A stretch of DNA of 29,224 nucleotides from Prosthecobacter sp. (GTDB lineage Bacteria > Verrucomicrobiota > Verrucomicrobiia > Verrucomicrobiales > Verrucomicrobiaceae): contig JAOZVT010001121.1 of the NCBI GenBank assembly GCA_025869455.1, positions 1 through 29,224 on the forward strand. Reading direction: 5' to 3'. This document shows, piece by piece, positions 4,866 to 14,403 of this stretch (the stretch's first letter is position 1; each line of letters starts with the position of its first letter). A program made the translations under genes and the position numbers. The notes beneath the pieces were generated by a model. It was not told the DNA's origin. It searched no databases and saw only the letters and a list, made by a program, of their open reading frames with translations.

Positions 4866-6356
4866 CTATTCGATGCGCATCGTGCGTAAATGGGCGCTTT
4901 TACGCTTGAGATCTTCGTCAGAAAGAACTCCTGCGCCTTTGTAACTGACCGCTACCTCACGGCTACGGCCAGACTGTTTATCCACCACCAGGGCGCGCAC
5001 GCGCTGGTTTTCATCGTAGCTGAACGTCACGGCCACTTCGCAGCCCTTGGGCCGATTTGGCGGCACTTCCAGGGTGATTCGGCCAATGATGTCCACAAAC
5101 TTCGCGTCTTCATCTTCCCCTTGGGTGATGTCCACCTCGATCACGCGTTCATTGTCCTCACTGGTCTGGTAAACCTGCGTGCGGGAGCATGGGATCGGCG
5201 TGTTTTTGGGGATCACGACGGAGTTCATCAGCTTTTCTTCACCCGTCTTCGCATTGTAAACCATGGCCACGGTGCCGTAACTGGCATTGCAGACTTCCTG
5301 AATGCGGGCGGATTTTTTGGCAAACAGAGCCGCGCCCAGAGCCACACACTCATCCACATTGCCGCAAGATTTCGGGGTCTTGCCGAACATCTTCTCCAGA
5401 ATGGTCTTCACCTTCGGGATGCGGGTGGACCCACCCACCAGCACGACGTGATCAATGTCCGCTGCCTTTAGATTGGCAGAATCCAGCGCCTGCTCCACCA
5501 GCATCACCGTGCGGGTCAGCATTTGGCGGATCAATTTTTCAAAACTCTCACGTGTCAGGTCAATGCGGGCCAGACCGTCATTCTTATCATTCGCCACCGT
5601 GTCATTCACGCGCTGGAGTTTGGAGAGCATCTTCTTGGCATCTTCCGTGGCCAAAAGCACCCGACGGCGATGACGCTCGTCATTGTAAAGCGGGGCTCCC
5701 GTCTGCTTCGTGTACTGCTCCGCATAAGCGGCCAGCAGCATGTCATCAAAGTTACTGCCGCCCAAATGACGGGCACCTTCGCTGGTCAAAATGCGGATAT
5801 TGTCACCTTCCACCTGCAGGATGGTCACATCCAGCGTTCCGCCACCGAGGTCATACACAAGGATACGCCCCTTCACGCCTTGGCTGTGGGCGTAGTAAAC
5901 GGCGGCTGCGGTGGGCTCATTGACCAGGCGTTTGACGCGCATGCCAGCCATCTCTGCCGCAGCAATGGTGCTTTTCCGGGCCAGTTCATTGAAGTTCGCA
6001 GGGACGGTGATGACCACTTCATTGATGTCTCCGATGATCTTGGAGCAATCACGCTTCAGCTTGGACAGGATGAGGGCGGAAATCTCTGCCGGGGTCCACT
6101 TTTTTCCGTCGATTTCCACCAAATACTCGGGGTCATCCATGTGACGTTTGATCTGGAAAATCGTGCGGTCTGGCTCCCCACCATCGCGTGCTGGGCTGCC
6201 GACCAATTTGACATCTTCATGAGCCTCAAAGAACACCACGGAAGGTGTCAGACGCTCACCGTCGGAATTCGGGACAATCTCAGGATTGCCGTCTGATTTC
6301 AGATATGCCAAGCCCGAAAGCGTGGTGCCAAGGTCAATGCCAACGTATTCAGCCAT
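4866..6356 (-). CDS. short Hsp70-family chaperone (DnaK-like, no lid)
   Basis: 496 aa. The N-terminal 380 residues are an Hsp70 ATPase domain: GIDLGTT at 6-12, NEPTAAAVYYA, YDLGGGTLDVTIL and VLVGGSTRIPKV (phosphate and adenosine motifs). About 110 residues of beta-sandwich substrate-binding domain follow, with ITLEVPPNRPKGCEVAVTFS near the end. DnaK is about 640 aa, so the helical lid and C-terminal tail are missing. It lies 26 bases after the FHA/GrpE-like gene. It probably works with that protein as its nucleotide exchange factor, on specialised clients rather than general folding. Confidence 0.92.
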   Translation of the reverse strand: MAEYVGIDLGTTLSGLAYLKSDGNPEIVPNSDGERLTPSVVFFEAHEDVKLVGSPARDGGEPDRTIFQIKRHMDDPEYLVEIDGKKWTPAEISALILSKLKRDCSKIIGDINEVVITVPANFNELARKSTIAAAEMAGMRVKRLVNEPTAAAVYYAHSQGVKGRILVYDLGGGTLDVTILQVEGDNIRILTSEGARHLGGSNFDDMLLAAYAEQYTKQTGAPLYNDERHRRRVLLATEDAKKMLSKLQRVNDTVANDKNDGLARIDLTRESFEKLIRQMLTRTVMLVEQALDSANLKAADIDHVVLVGGSTRIPKVKTILEKMFGKTPKSCGNVDECVALGAALFAKKSARIQEVCNASYGTVAMVYNAKTGEEKLMNSVVIPKNTPIPCSRTQVYQTSEDNERVIEVDITQGEDEDAKFVDIIGRITLEVPPNRPKGCEVAVTFSYDENQRVRALVVDKQSGRSREVAVSYKGAGVLSDEDLKRKSAHLRTMRIE

Positions 6357-6382
6357 AACAAAAAGTGGGTATAAAAAAGAAA

Positions 6383-9300
6383 CTAATGACTGGAGGTGCG
6401 AACCTCCACTTTGCGCAGAATGAACTCGTGACCTTCCTCGCGTGAATAGATAAACCCAGATCGGCAGGTTTCCACCACGCGTGGTTTATTTTTACCAGGA
6501 ACAGATTCCACCACGGTGATGCGTTTGCGCAGTTCCACATCCACCTCGGTGCCCGCCCCGATATCAAATTCACTGATGCCGTGCTGGAGCAAAATATCCT
6601 CAAAGGAATGCCGCAGTGTGCGGAGCTGAGCCACGACATCTCCGCCATTGTGCCCAGCGTAGCGAGAACTCAGGGCATCGATCAAATCAATGCGCTTGAT
6701 GATGTCATTGGCAAACATGACCACCGTGGATTCCTCCGTTGGCAGGCCTCGGCGTAAAACTTCATGTTTTTCCTCCAGCTCCAAAAGCTGGCCACGCAAG
6801 CGTGCTTCGATTTCCTTCCAATGGTGAAGCTGAGCCTCAGCCTGGGCAAACTCGGCCCGGCGGTCATTCAGCTCAGTCAGCTCAGATTTCAGGCGCTCAG
6901 CCGTCGCCGCGCGATCATGCACCTGTTCCTCGATATCGGCCAAGCGTTTGCGCTGCTCAGCCTCCTGAGCCTGCAAGGTGGCGGCCTGCTTCTGGGATTG
7001 ATCTGTGAAGGTGGATAATTCGGCTTCCAGACTAGCGCGATCTTTTTTGATCTGCTCCGTCCGGGCTGATTCACGGTTGAGGGACTCTTGCAGGGCATTG
7101 ATTTTAACCTGAAGCGCCAATTCCCGCTCGGCTGCATCCCGCAACGTTTTACCAGATTCCTTCTGGCGCGTCTCCAGACCTGCCAGTGCTGCGCCGAGTG
7201 TCAGAATCTTACCCCCGGTCTGAGTAAACTCACCCAGGCGGCTCTCCTCATTACGAATCTTGTCATTGAGTTCAGCTAGGGTCGCATTGGCCCCCTGAAT
7301 CTCCAACTTCTGGGCCTCAATCTCTTTGATCAATCGAGTCTCTTCCAGTTTCAGCTTTTCAACGCTGTCCAAACGATTGCTCAGTTCAGTCTCCAGACCC
7401 GAGGTCTGAGTGCGTGCCACATCCGCTTTTTTGCGCAGTTCTTTGACCTCTTTTTCCAGATCTTGCAGCGTCTGCTCTGCCGCACGAGTGGTTTCCTGGG
7501 CTGTTTTGAGTTTAGCGCCCTCTTTATCCACTTCTTCCTGAGCTTTCATCAGACGCTCTTCCCTCACTTGGTGGGCCGCTTCAAGCTGAGAGATCTGCTG
7601 GTGCAGTTCAGAGAGCTTTTTGTTGGAGTTCTCCGTGGTCACATTCAGACGGGTGATAAACTGCGAGGCTTCTTCTCTTTCTTTGGTCAAAGTGACCAAC
7701 ATGGCCTGCAATCCTGCTGATTCTGTGTGAAGAGAGGGGATCTGACGACGCAGGGATTTTTCCTCCTCGCGAATCTTGGCGATGGCTTCTTCCGCCTCCG
7801 CGCGTTTCGCTTCTGAAGCTTGGTAAGCCTGCGTCGCTTTTTGCAGTCGGCTTTCAGCCTCGGCCACGCGAGTTTCTTCCACCTTGGCCTTTTTCGTCAA
7901 CTCCGTGATCTGCCCCGTGGCCAACTGGGTATCTGCCGTCTGTTTCGCGATCTCCTTGCGCAAGTTTTCCTGCTGCTTGGCTAAATCTGCCAAGGCCTTC
8001 TCTTCCACAAGGCGCTGCTTCTCAGCTTCCTTCACGCCTTGGACCGCATTGTTGAGCTGCTTCTGCACGTCACTTAGCTCTGCTGCGCGTTTTTCACCTG
8101 CCGCGATTTGAGTCTGGAGGTCGCGCAAGCGTGCATCTGCCGCATTGGCTTCTGCCAACTTGGTCTTGGTTTCGGCTTCCAGATTGCTGCGCTTATCATT
8201 CAGCAGCTTTTCAAGATTGCCCGATTCAGCACGCAAGGCTTCCGCCTGTTCAAAGGCCGCTTTACGATCCGTTTGAGCTTTTTCTAAGGCCACCGAAGTC
8301 GCCTGCTTATCGCGAATGAGATTGTTTAATTCCGTGCGCAGAGCTTCTTTTTCTGCTCTCAACGCAGGCAGCGACTGATCGTGCTCAGCGCGTTGTAAGA
8401 TGAGCGGAGCCAAAATACTCGTTAACTTCTCGTGCTCACCTGTCACTTGAGTCAAAGCCGAGCGACTCTCTTCCAGCTTGGCTTGAATGCCTTCGTGTTC
8501 TTTGACCTTTGATTCGAGATCTTTGGCCTGCTGTTCTAGCTCCTTCACACGGGACTCACTGGTCCCCTGCTCCTTGAGTTTGGCCGCGAGATCTGACTGA
8601 AGTTTTTCACTCTCCGAACGCAGGGCAGGCAGACGCGATTCGTGCTCGCTGCACTCCGTCGTCAGCCGCTTGAGATCGGCCTGAACTTTTTCAAACTCCT
8701 GGTTAGCCGCCGTCAGCGCCGACTGTTTCTCAGCGAGTTTTTTCTCAGCCGCCGCCAATTCTTGGAGCTGATTTTCTTGCGCCGAAATCTTCTGTGTTAG
8801 CTCACTGAGTTTAGCCTCCGCAGTCGTCACTTCCGGACGCCGCGCAGTGAGAGTTTCCTGCAAGCGATGGTGGTCTGATTCAAGCGCCGAGAGCTTTTCT
8901 TGCCGCTCGGTCTGAGATGATGCGAGCGTGAGTAAAAGCGCTTCTAAAGTTCCAACCTTGGACTGCAAATCCAGCGATTGCGCGCTGTGCTTCTTCTCCG
9001 CAGCCTCCGCTGTTTGAGCGGCTTCTTTTTTGGCGAGCAAGTCCGCACTGACCTTTTCCAGCTCCGCTTTGGCCGTGGCGATTTGGCCCTGCAGCGTTTC
9101 GCTCTCTTTTTGCAAGGCCTGCTGCTGCTGCGTTGTCTCCGTCAGTTGAGTCGCCAGCAGGCGCGTTTTGTCTTCAGCCGTTGAAACTTCCTGTCGGCGC
9201 TCGGTCAAGGACTCCTCAGCCAGGCGCAGATTCTCACGAGCTTTGGCCAAATCAGAAGACAGCGTGGATTTCTCTTCCTCGATGCCGTGAACTTCTTTCT

Positions 9301-10840
9301 CCAACGCAATGCGCCGCGTCAGCAAGGTCTGGGTGAGGGTGTGCTGAGCCTTGCCCTTCTCCGTGGTGGCCAGGAGATCCCGCGTCAGCGTATCCCGCTC
9401 CTGCGTCATCTGGGAAATCGCCGCCGCTAGCTCGCTCTTATGAGACTCCACCGCCTTCAGGGCTTCATTGGCACTGCTGAGCTGAGTGTCCGTGGCGGAG
9501 AGATCATCCAGCTTGTTCGTGAGATCGGCCGAACGAGATTCCAGAGCTTTGAGTTCCTCTGATTTGCTGCGGGCTTGCGCCTCCAGATCTGAGATTTTTT
9601 GAGCTGCGGCCTCTTCTGCTTTTCGCTGCGCAGCTTGTAACTGAGCGCTTTGCTCACGCAATTCATGCAGGCTCTTCTCCAACTCCAGTTTGGCTTTCGT
9701 GAGAGCCTCTTTTTCTGAGTCTGCCTGTGTCAGCTCTAAACGACGTGTTTTGAGTTGTTCATCCAGCGTCTGCATCTCTGCACTCCGGCTGGTGGAAATT
9801 TCAGCTTCAGATTTTTGGGAATCCGCCAGGGTCTGAGATACCGTTTTGACCTTGGCCTCGGAATCGCTGATCTCTTTTTTGAGCTTGGCTAGCTCGGCAG
9901 CGGCCGTTTCCTTTTCTTTCAGAAGGGCGCTCCGTTCAGCACTGGCTTTATCCGCCTCCACATGCAGGGCCTGGAGGCTCTTGGTGGCCATGGAGATGTC
10001 CCCCTGAACCTTGGTCAACTCACTGCGCGTGGATTCCAACTGGCTGTCCAGATTTCCAACTTCGCGGCGCTTCACATCCAGTTTGGAAACATCTCCCTCA
10101 GAGGCTTTGAGCGCAGCCGCAAGACCGGCCAATTTAGCCTCCGCCTCCACCATATTCTTCTGATGCAGGTCGATCTGCTTTTCTAAAGCCCTCACCTCTT
10201 CACGCCTACGGGCTTCTTTTTCATTCTCTGTCCGCAGCAACTCACGCTCCTGTTTGAGCTTGGCCACCTCTTCGCGCAGTTCTTCCGCCTGCTTCAGCAA
10301 AGCTGGGTCCAGCGCTGGCGGACGTTGAATGGGAACATTCTGCGGTGCCGCTAAAGCAGGGCCTTTGGCTCCCATGTCTGGGCGGGCCAGTGGCATCTTT
10401 GTCGGCTCGATCGGGCTGGTCTCTGATTTAGCGGCCGCATCACGGGCAGGCACGGATTCCGTGTCTCCACGCCGACCATCTGGCCGTGCGGGCTGCCCTT
10501 TGCCTGGAGTCGCCACCTTCACCTCGGCGGCTGGAGCGGTCCCCTTGGGTGCGCGCTCGCGGAATCGGGAGTCCAATTGTCCAAAGCGAATTTTATCCCC
10601 ACCTTTGACCCGAGTTCGATCAATCCGTTTTCCGTTCAGGAACGTACCATTGGAAGATTTAAGATCCACCAACTCATAACCGCCATCCGGTTGCCGAATA
10701 AACTCCGCGTGGAATCCGGATATGTAAGTATTATCAATGACGATGTCATTCTTCGAGTCTCGACCGATTGAAAGACGTTCTTCGAGAATGTCGAAGACGA
10801 ATTCATTTCCGTCGTTGAGGTTGAAGGCCAGATAAGGCAT
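6383..10840 (-). CDS. FHA domain - long coiled coil - GrpE-like protein
   Basis: 1485 aa. Residues 1-95 form an FHA domain (LSIGRDSKNDIVI, YISGFHAEF, LKSSNGTFLNGKRI), which binds phosphothreonine peptides. Residues 100-180 are a Pro/Ala-rich linker. Residues 180-1350 are heptad-rich coiled coil (Glu, Lys, Ala, Leu, Gln). The last 110 residues resemble GrpE: a helical part (IIKRIDLIDAL ... LRHSFEDILLQHGISEF), then a beta domain ending CRSGFIYSREEGHEFILRKVEV, comparable with the G-Y-x-(L)-x-G-R-x-(I)-R-x-A-x-V end of GrpE. It is the first gene of an operon with a lidless Hsp70. I infer a filamentous or scaffold-anchored exchange factor whose location depends on Ser/Thr phosphorylation. The GrpE call rests on my reading of the pattern. 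Confidence 0.9.
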   Translation of the reverse strand: MPYLAFNLNDGNEFVFDILEERLSIGRDSKNDIVIDNTYISGFHAEFIRQPDGGYELVDLKSSNGTFLNGKRIDRTRVKGGDKIRFGQLDSRFRERAPKGTAPAAEVKVATPGKGQPARPDGRRGDTESVPARDAAAKSETSPIEPTKMPLARPDMGAKGPALAAPQNVPIQRPPALDPALLKQAEELREEVAKLKQERELLRTENEKEARRREEVRALEKQIDLHQKNMVEAEAKLAGLAAALKASEGDVSKLDVKRREVGNLDSQLESTRSELTKVQGDISMATKSLQALHVEADKASAERSALLKEKETAAAELAKLKKEISDSEAKVKTVSQTLADSQKSEAEISTSRSAEMQTLDEQLKTRRLELTQADSEKEALTKAKLELEKSLHELREQSAQLQAAQRKAEEAAAQKISDLEAQARSKSEELKALESRSADLTNKLDDLSATDTQLSSANEALKAVESHKSELAAAISQMTQERDTLTRDLLATTEKGKAQHTLTQTLLTRRIALEKEVHGIEEEKSTLSSDLAKARENLRLAEESLTERRQEVSTAEDKTRLLATQLTETTQQQQALQKESETLQGQIATAKAELEKVSADLLAKKEAAQTAEAAEKKHSAQSLDLQSKVGTLEALLLTLASSQTERQEKLSALESDHHRLQETLTARRPEVTTAEAKLSELTQKISAQENQLQELAAAEKKLAEKQSALTAANQEFEKVQADLKRLTTECSEHESRLPALRSESEKLQSDLAAKLKEQGTSESRVKELEQQAKDLESKVKEHEGIQAKLEESRSALTQVTGEHEKLTSILAPLILQRAEHDQSLPALRAEKEALRTELNNLIRDKQATSVALEKAQTDRKAAFEQAEALRAESGNLEKLLNDKRSNLEAETKTKLAEANAADARLRDLQTQIAAGEKRAAELSDVQKQLNNAVQGVKEAEKQRLVEEKALADLAKQQENLRKEIAKQTADTQLATGQITELTKKAKVEETRVAEAESRLQKATQAYQASEAKRAEAEEAIAKIREEEKSLRRQIPSLHTESAGLQAMLVTLTKEREEASQFITRLNVTTENSNKKLSELHQQISQLEAAHQVREERLMKAQEEVDKEGAKLKTAQETTRAAEQTLQDLEKEVKELRKKADVARTQTSGLETELSNRLDSVEKLKLEETRLIKEIEAQKLEIQGANATLAELNDKIRNEESRLGEFTQTGGKILTLGAALAGLETRQKESGKTLRDAAERELALQVKINALQESLNRESARTEQIKKDRASLEAELSTFTDQSQKQAATLQAQEAEQRKRLADIEEQVHDRAATAERLKSELTELNDRRAEFAQAEAQLHHWKEIEARLRGQLLELEEKHEVLRRGLPTEESTVVMFANDIIKRIDLIDALSSRYAGHNGGDVVAQLRTLRHSFEDILLQHGISEFDIGAGTEVDVELRKRITVVESVPGKNKPRVVETCRSGFIYSREEGHEFILRKVEVRTSSH

Positions 10841-10994
10841 GAGAAATCTAAAGCGGCGAGTCGAGTGAGCAGACTAATTTTGAAAAATCATTGAATCAAT
10901 CTTAATAAAGTCAGGAGGCACCTTCAAACGTCCCTGAACGCCATCATTTTAGAAGAACTTCACAACTGCTATATAAATTCAAGTTTACTAAAAT
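10841..10994. promoter_or_regulatory. divergent intergenic region
   Basis: This AT-rich 154-base gap separates the start of the FHA/GrpE-like operon (minus) from the lipoprotein gene (plus), so it must hold both promoters. A TATATAAAT stretch at about 10971-10979 could be the -10 region for the plus-strand gene, but it lies very close to the ATG and no good -35 is seen. Confidence 0.3.
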
Positions 10995-11780
10995 ATGAAC
11001 GCCCGTCGATTTTTAAAACTATTTAGCCTTAATTTTCTCCTCGTGGGGTGCATGACTCCCCTTTCGGCTCCGAGTGCGGGTGTCAATTTGACCCCGGCAC
11101 AGCTCCAGAGAGTGGGCCAGCGCATCTGGCAAAATGAGTGTGCTGGCACCGTCATGGGCCTGACTAGCTGGAATGCTGGAGAAGATTTTGCTTCGCTCGG
11201 GATTGGTCATTTTATTTGGTATCCTAAAGGTAAAAAAGGCCCATTCGAGGAGAGTTTCCCTCCGTTGGTCACTTTTTTCGAGTCCAAAGGAATCGCCATG
11301 CCCGGCTGGGCTAAAGGCCCCTGCCCCTGGGATTCCAAGTCTGCTTTTGAGGCGGATAAAGGCGGTGCCCGCCAAAGCGAGCTGCGTGCGATCCTCTCTA
11401 AATCCGTAGGGGTTCAGACCGAGTTCATCATGGCCCGCCTCCAGCGAGCCCTGCCAAAAATGAAGGGCTCCACCAAGAAGCCAGCCCTGGTCCAAGCCCA
11501 TTTCGATGCGCTGCTAGCGACCCCCGAAGGGGCATTCTGCCTGATTGATTATGTCAATTTCAAAGGCGAGGGCACCGTAGCCACCGAGCGCTACAACGGC
11601 CAGGGCTGGGGACTCCTGCAAGTGCTGGAAGGCATGAAAAAAGGAACGCCCAATGCCTTTGCTGAATCTGCCAAAGCCGTCCTTTCTCGCCGAGTTCAAA
11701 ACGCCCCGGCAGCCCGTAAGGAGCAACGTTGGCTGGCTGGCTGGCACAACCGTTGTGATGGCTACAAAAGTAAGCTCTAG
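10995..11780 (+). CDS. lipoprotein, possible lysozyme-like fold
   Basis: 261 aa with a lipoprotein signal (LLVGC; Cys at about 19). The mature part starts with LTPAQLQRVGQRIWQNECAGTVMGLTSWNAGEDFASLGIGHFIWYP. The Glu in NEC followed by a G-x-G-H segment is reminiscent of the catalytic Glu and beta-strand layout of lysozyme-like hydrolases. I recognise it as a conserved bacterial family without an assigned function. It is monocistronic, followed by an intergenic repeat. Envelope location is well supported; the enzymatic role is a guess. Confidence 0.85.
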   Translation: MNARRFLKLFSLNFLLVGCMTPLSAPSAGVNLTPAQLQRVGQRIWQNECAGTVMGLTSWNAGEDFASLGIGHFIWYPKGKKGPFEESFPPLVTFFESKGIAMPGWAKGPCPWDSKSAFEADKGGARQSELRAILSKSVGVQTEFIMARLQRALPKMKGSTKKPALVQAHFDALLATPEGAFCLIDYVNFKGEGTVATERYNGQGWGLLQVLEGMKKGTPNAFAESAKAVLSRRVQNAPAARKEQRWLAGWHNRCDGYKSKL

Positions 11781-11846
11781 ACTCCTAGCAGCCTGTGATT
11801 GTCGCGCCTGCTGCTTCAAGATAAGATAAAAAGGAGCCTGAATCTG

Positions 11847-11910
11847 GAGGAACCGCGAAAGAGATCTGCGCATAGTACTCCAGAGCTTTAGCTCGCGAAA
11901 ACTCCGCCCC
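11847..11910 (+). repeat. intergenic repeat, copy 2 (core 11874-11896)
   Basis: The 23-base core is identical to 26258-26280 and contains the hairpin GAGC-TTTA-GCTC. Similarity extends to both sides: AACC...AAAGAG upstream and AAA(A)C(T/C)CCGCCC downstream. It lies between the lipoprotein and the potassium channel gene, ending about 40 bases before the latter's start. Confidence 0.75.
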
Positions 11911-11949
11911 AGCACCCGACGCACCCCTTCATTCCCCTGGTATTATCTC

Positions 11950-12780
11950 ATGGATTCACCCGTCCCAGCCCCCTCCCCCACACGTGAGCGGCTTTGGCGC
12001 ATCATCTTCCTCTCAGATACACCCATAGGTCGTACCTTTGATGTGGTGTTGCTCTGGCTCATCGGTCTGAGCGTCCTCACGATCATCCTGGAAAGCGTGG
12101 ACGAAATCCGCCTCCCCCACGAAAGCCTTATCTATGCCCTGGAGTGGGTTTTTACCGTACTCTTCTCCCTGGAGTATCTGGCACGCCTCTGGGTCGTACG
12201 GAGACGGTGGCGTTACGCCTTGAGCTTTTTTGGCGTCATCGACCTCATCTCCATCCTGCCTGCCTATGTCGAGCTGCTCCTGCCCGGCACGCATTATCTC
12301 ATGGCGCTGCGCGTGCTTCGACTCATGCGCATGTTTCGTGTCCTCAAAATGGCCGAATACATGGGCGAGGCGAACATCCTCCTGGCCGCTCTTCGTGCCA
12401 GCCGACGCAAAATCACCCTCTTTCTCACCACCGTCGTCTCCCTGGTCTTGGTGGAAGGAACCGTCGTCTATGTCCTAGAACACGACGCCAACCCCGACTT
12501 TGCCAATATTCCGCAAGCCGTGTATTGGGCCATCGTCACCATCACCACCGTAGGTTACGGAGATGTCGCCCCGGTGACGGTTCCAGGGAAAATGATGGCG
12601 TCCATCATCATGCTCACAGGCTTCGCCATCATCGCCGTGCCCACCGGCATTGTCACCAGTGAACTCGGCCGCGCCATCGGAGATCAAAAACGCCCCCGCC
12701 GCCGCTGCGACGAATGCGGCTGGGAAGATCATGATCCCCAAGCCCGCTTCTGCCAGCACTGTGGCACGAGGCTGGGCTGA
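11950..12780 (+). CDS. voltage-gated-type potassium channel with zinc ribbon
   Basis: 276 aa, six-transmembrane Kv-like channel. S1-S3 lie at about 28-110, S4 at about 118-135 with regularly spaced Arg (LRVLRLMRMFRVLK), the pore helix and selectivity filter TTVGYGD at about 198-204, and S6 after it (IIMLTGFAIIAVPTGIV). The C-terminus is a zinc ribbon: CDEC, 12 residues, CQHC. It is a single subunit of a presumed tetramer in the inner membrane. The cytoplasmic zinc ribbon could sense metal or redox state, or assemble the tetramer; that is inference. It is a stand-alone gene, with the SIR2-TPR remnant convergent downstream. Confidence 0.93.
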   Translation: MDSPVPAPSPTRERLWRIIFLSDTPIGRTFDVVLLWLIGLSVLTIILESVDEIRLPHESLIYALEWVFTVLFSLEYLARLWVVRRRWRYALSFFGVIDLISILPAYVELLLPGTHYLMALRVLRLMRMFRVLKMAEYMGEANILLAALRASRRKITLFLTTVVSLVLVEGTVVYVLEHDANPDFANIPQAVYWAIVTITTVGYGDVAPVTVPGKMMASIIMLTGFAIIAVPTGIVTSELGRAIGDQKRPRRRCDECGWEDHDPQARFCQHCGTRLG

Positions 12781-12800
12781 GAAATTCCCATCTTACCAGC

Positions 12801-14403
12801 CTACTCAGTACCGCGCTTTCTGGTAGTGGCCCGCAATTTCCCAGACTTTTTACCCTTGGGTTTCTTCATTTTCACCTGGATACGCTTCAGACGAGCCCCG
12901 GCACTCTTAGTGTCTGGATAGTCTAGCCCTAAGACCTTCACTCTTCCCTCCTCCGTCCGCTGCATGAGGGTGAGCGCATCCGGTAACTGACCTTGAAATT
13001 CCAGGTTGAGGGCTAGGTTGAAAAGGGTACTCAAGGTGCCTGGATGCTCCGTCCCCAACACGCGCTCTTGGATGGCCACTACCGATCGATACTCCGCCTC
13101 GGAGTACTTGCCTTGGTATCTCAGGGCACTCGCCAGATTCATTCGGCTTCTTAAGGTGGACGGATCCTCGAGGCCTAAAGTGTCCGTGCGGCGCTGAACG
13201 GCCTGACGAAGTAGCGACTCGGCCCGCCTGCCATCACTGAGGGAATACAAGAGGAACCGACCATAGTCATTGAGGCGATCGGGATTTTCGGGATCTGCCT
13301 CGTAGGCACGGTGGATCAAGTCCCCGGCCTTCTTGAACTTCTGTTTTTCCTTCGCCAGGAACTCGCCTAAGGCGCACATGAGGTCCCTATTTCCTGGGTG
13401 CTTTTCAGTGCTTCACGGTAGAGAGCCTCGGCCTTGGCGCGGAGGATCCAGGAGTCAGGGGGGGCTTCTGGGGGGAGCTGTTTGACAGCGGCGCTAGCGG
13501 CTTCGCCCAAATCTTTTGCCTCGGGGGTGGCGTCACAGGCCTTAGATGCATCCAAGGCAGGAAGGCTGAGGTCTTTAAGCTGCCTTTTATAACCTTCGAC
13601 CCGCTCGTTGTGCGTTTTTCAAGATCGGGGAGAGGATCGGGAAGCTCCAGGGACTGCTTGATGTGGAGCATCAGCTCGTCAAAGCCGGGGATACGGACCA
13701 GCACGCCATTGTGAGTTTCCAACAGCCCTTTTACTTTATCATTGGGGGCATCGGCTCCCCGTACACACCAATAGATGCGATCAGGCCCCCCGGCGGGAGA
13801 TCGTTTAGCAAACCCATGAGGCTGCCGTCATTGCCGCCGTATCCGATGAAGATAGGGGTGCAGTGCCGGAGGAGATCGGTCAGGGGCGCACGCCAGTCGT
13901 CATGCAGCTTGTCAATGTCCACGTTGGAACTGTGAGGATGCAGCAGGAGGTCGCGGTGGACTTTGACCACCAGGGGCCGATCAAGCTGAGTGGTGATAAA
14001 CGGGGCCAAGCTTTCGTGGATGCATTGGATGGGTCCGGTCTGGCTGTAGAGAAAGAGGGCGTCGGCGACGAGGTTGTCAAAGTTCGTGGTGATGACGGCC
14101 TTGTGCTGCTTCTTCGCCAAAATGTGGGCGAGGATGGAATAACCGAAGCTGGGTTCTTTGCCGGAGAGGAGTTTCTGGATCTCGGCGTAACCAGCGCGGG
14201 GCGTGCCCTCAAAGCGCTTGGCGTAAATTTGGCCATAGAATTCCTCCCGGCGGGTGTATTCGAATCCCGGGATGCCCAAGTTTTTCGCCGTGGCCCACTG
14301 CGACAGTTCGGGCTCAGGATTGTCTGCATCCTTGTGAAGCACCTTCAACCATCGGTCCACCAACTCGCCTCCGGTGGGAATGCCTGATTGCTTGGATGCA
14401 CTA
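12801..14403 (-). pseudogene. broken SIR2-domain / TPR protein gene
   Basis: The 5' part (14403-13731) encodes a SIR2-like fold: SASKQSGIPTGGELVDRW, then AVITTNFDNL (the TTN-D nucleotide-binding motif), VVKVHRDL (H), and PIFIGYGGND. Reading must then shift near the C6 run at 13786-13791 to continue DRIYWCVRGADAPNDKV and VRIPGFDEL. It shifts again near the T5 run at 13615-13619, and again near 13390, to reach a TPR region (13379-12801: AESLLRQAVQRRTDTLG, YSEAEYRSVVAIQERVLG). The N-terminal GAG-type motif is missing: upstream is an in-frame stop next to a palindromic repeat. SIR2-TPR proteins are often NAD-depleting phage-defence proteins, so this looks like a dead defence gene. All three shifts fall at or near homopolymers, so sequencing error should be excluded. 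Confidence 0.82.

Noticed and set aside
5189..5923. 244-aa open frame on the plus strand
   Set aside because: Antisense shadow of the Hsp70 gene; low-complexity Cys/Ser/His-rich translation.
6383..10840. The long coiled-coil protein as an SMC or Rad50 ATPase
   Set aside because: No Walker A or signature motif; the ends are an FHA domain and a GrpE-like domain.
13722..13731. Programmed frameshift between the SIR2 and TPR parts
   Set aside because: Three separate shifts plus a lost N-terminus fit decay better than recoding.
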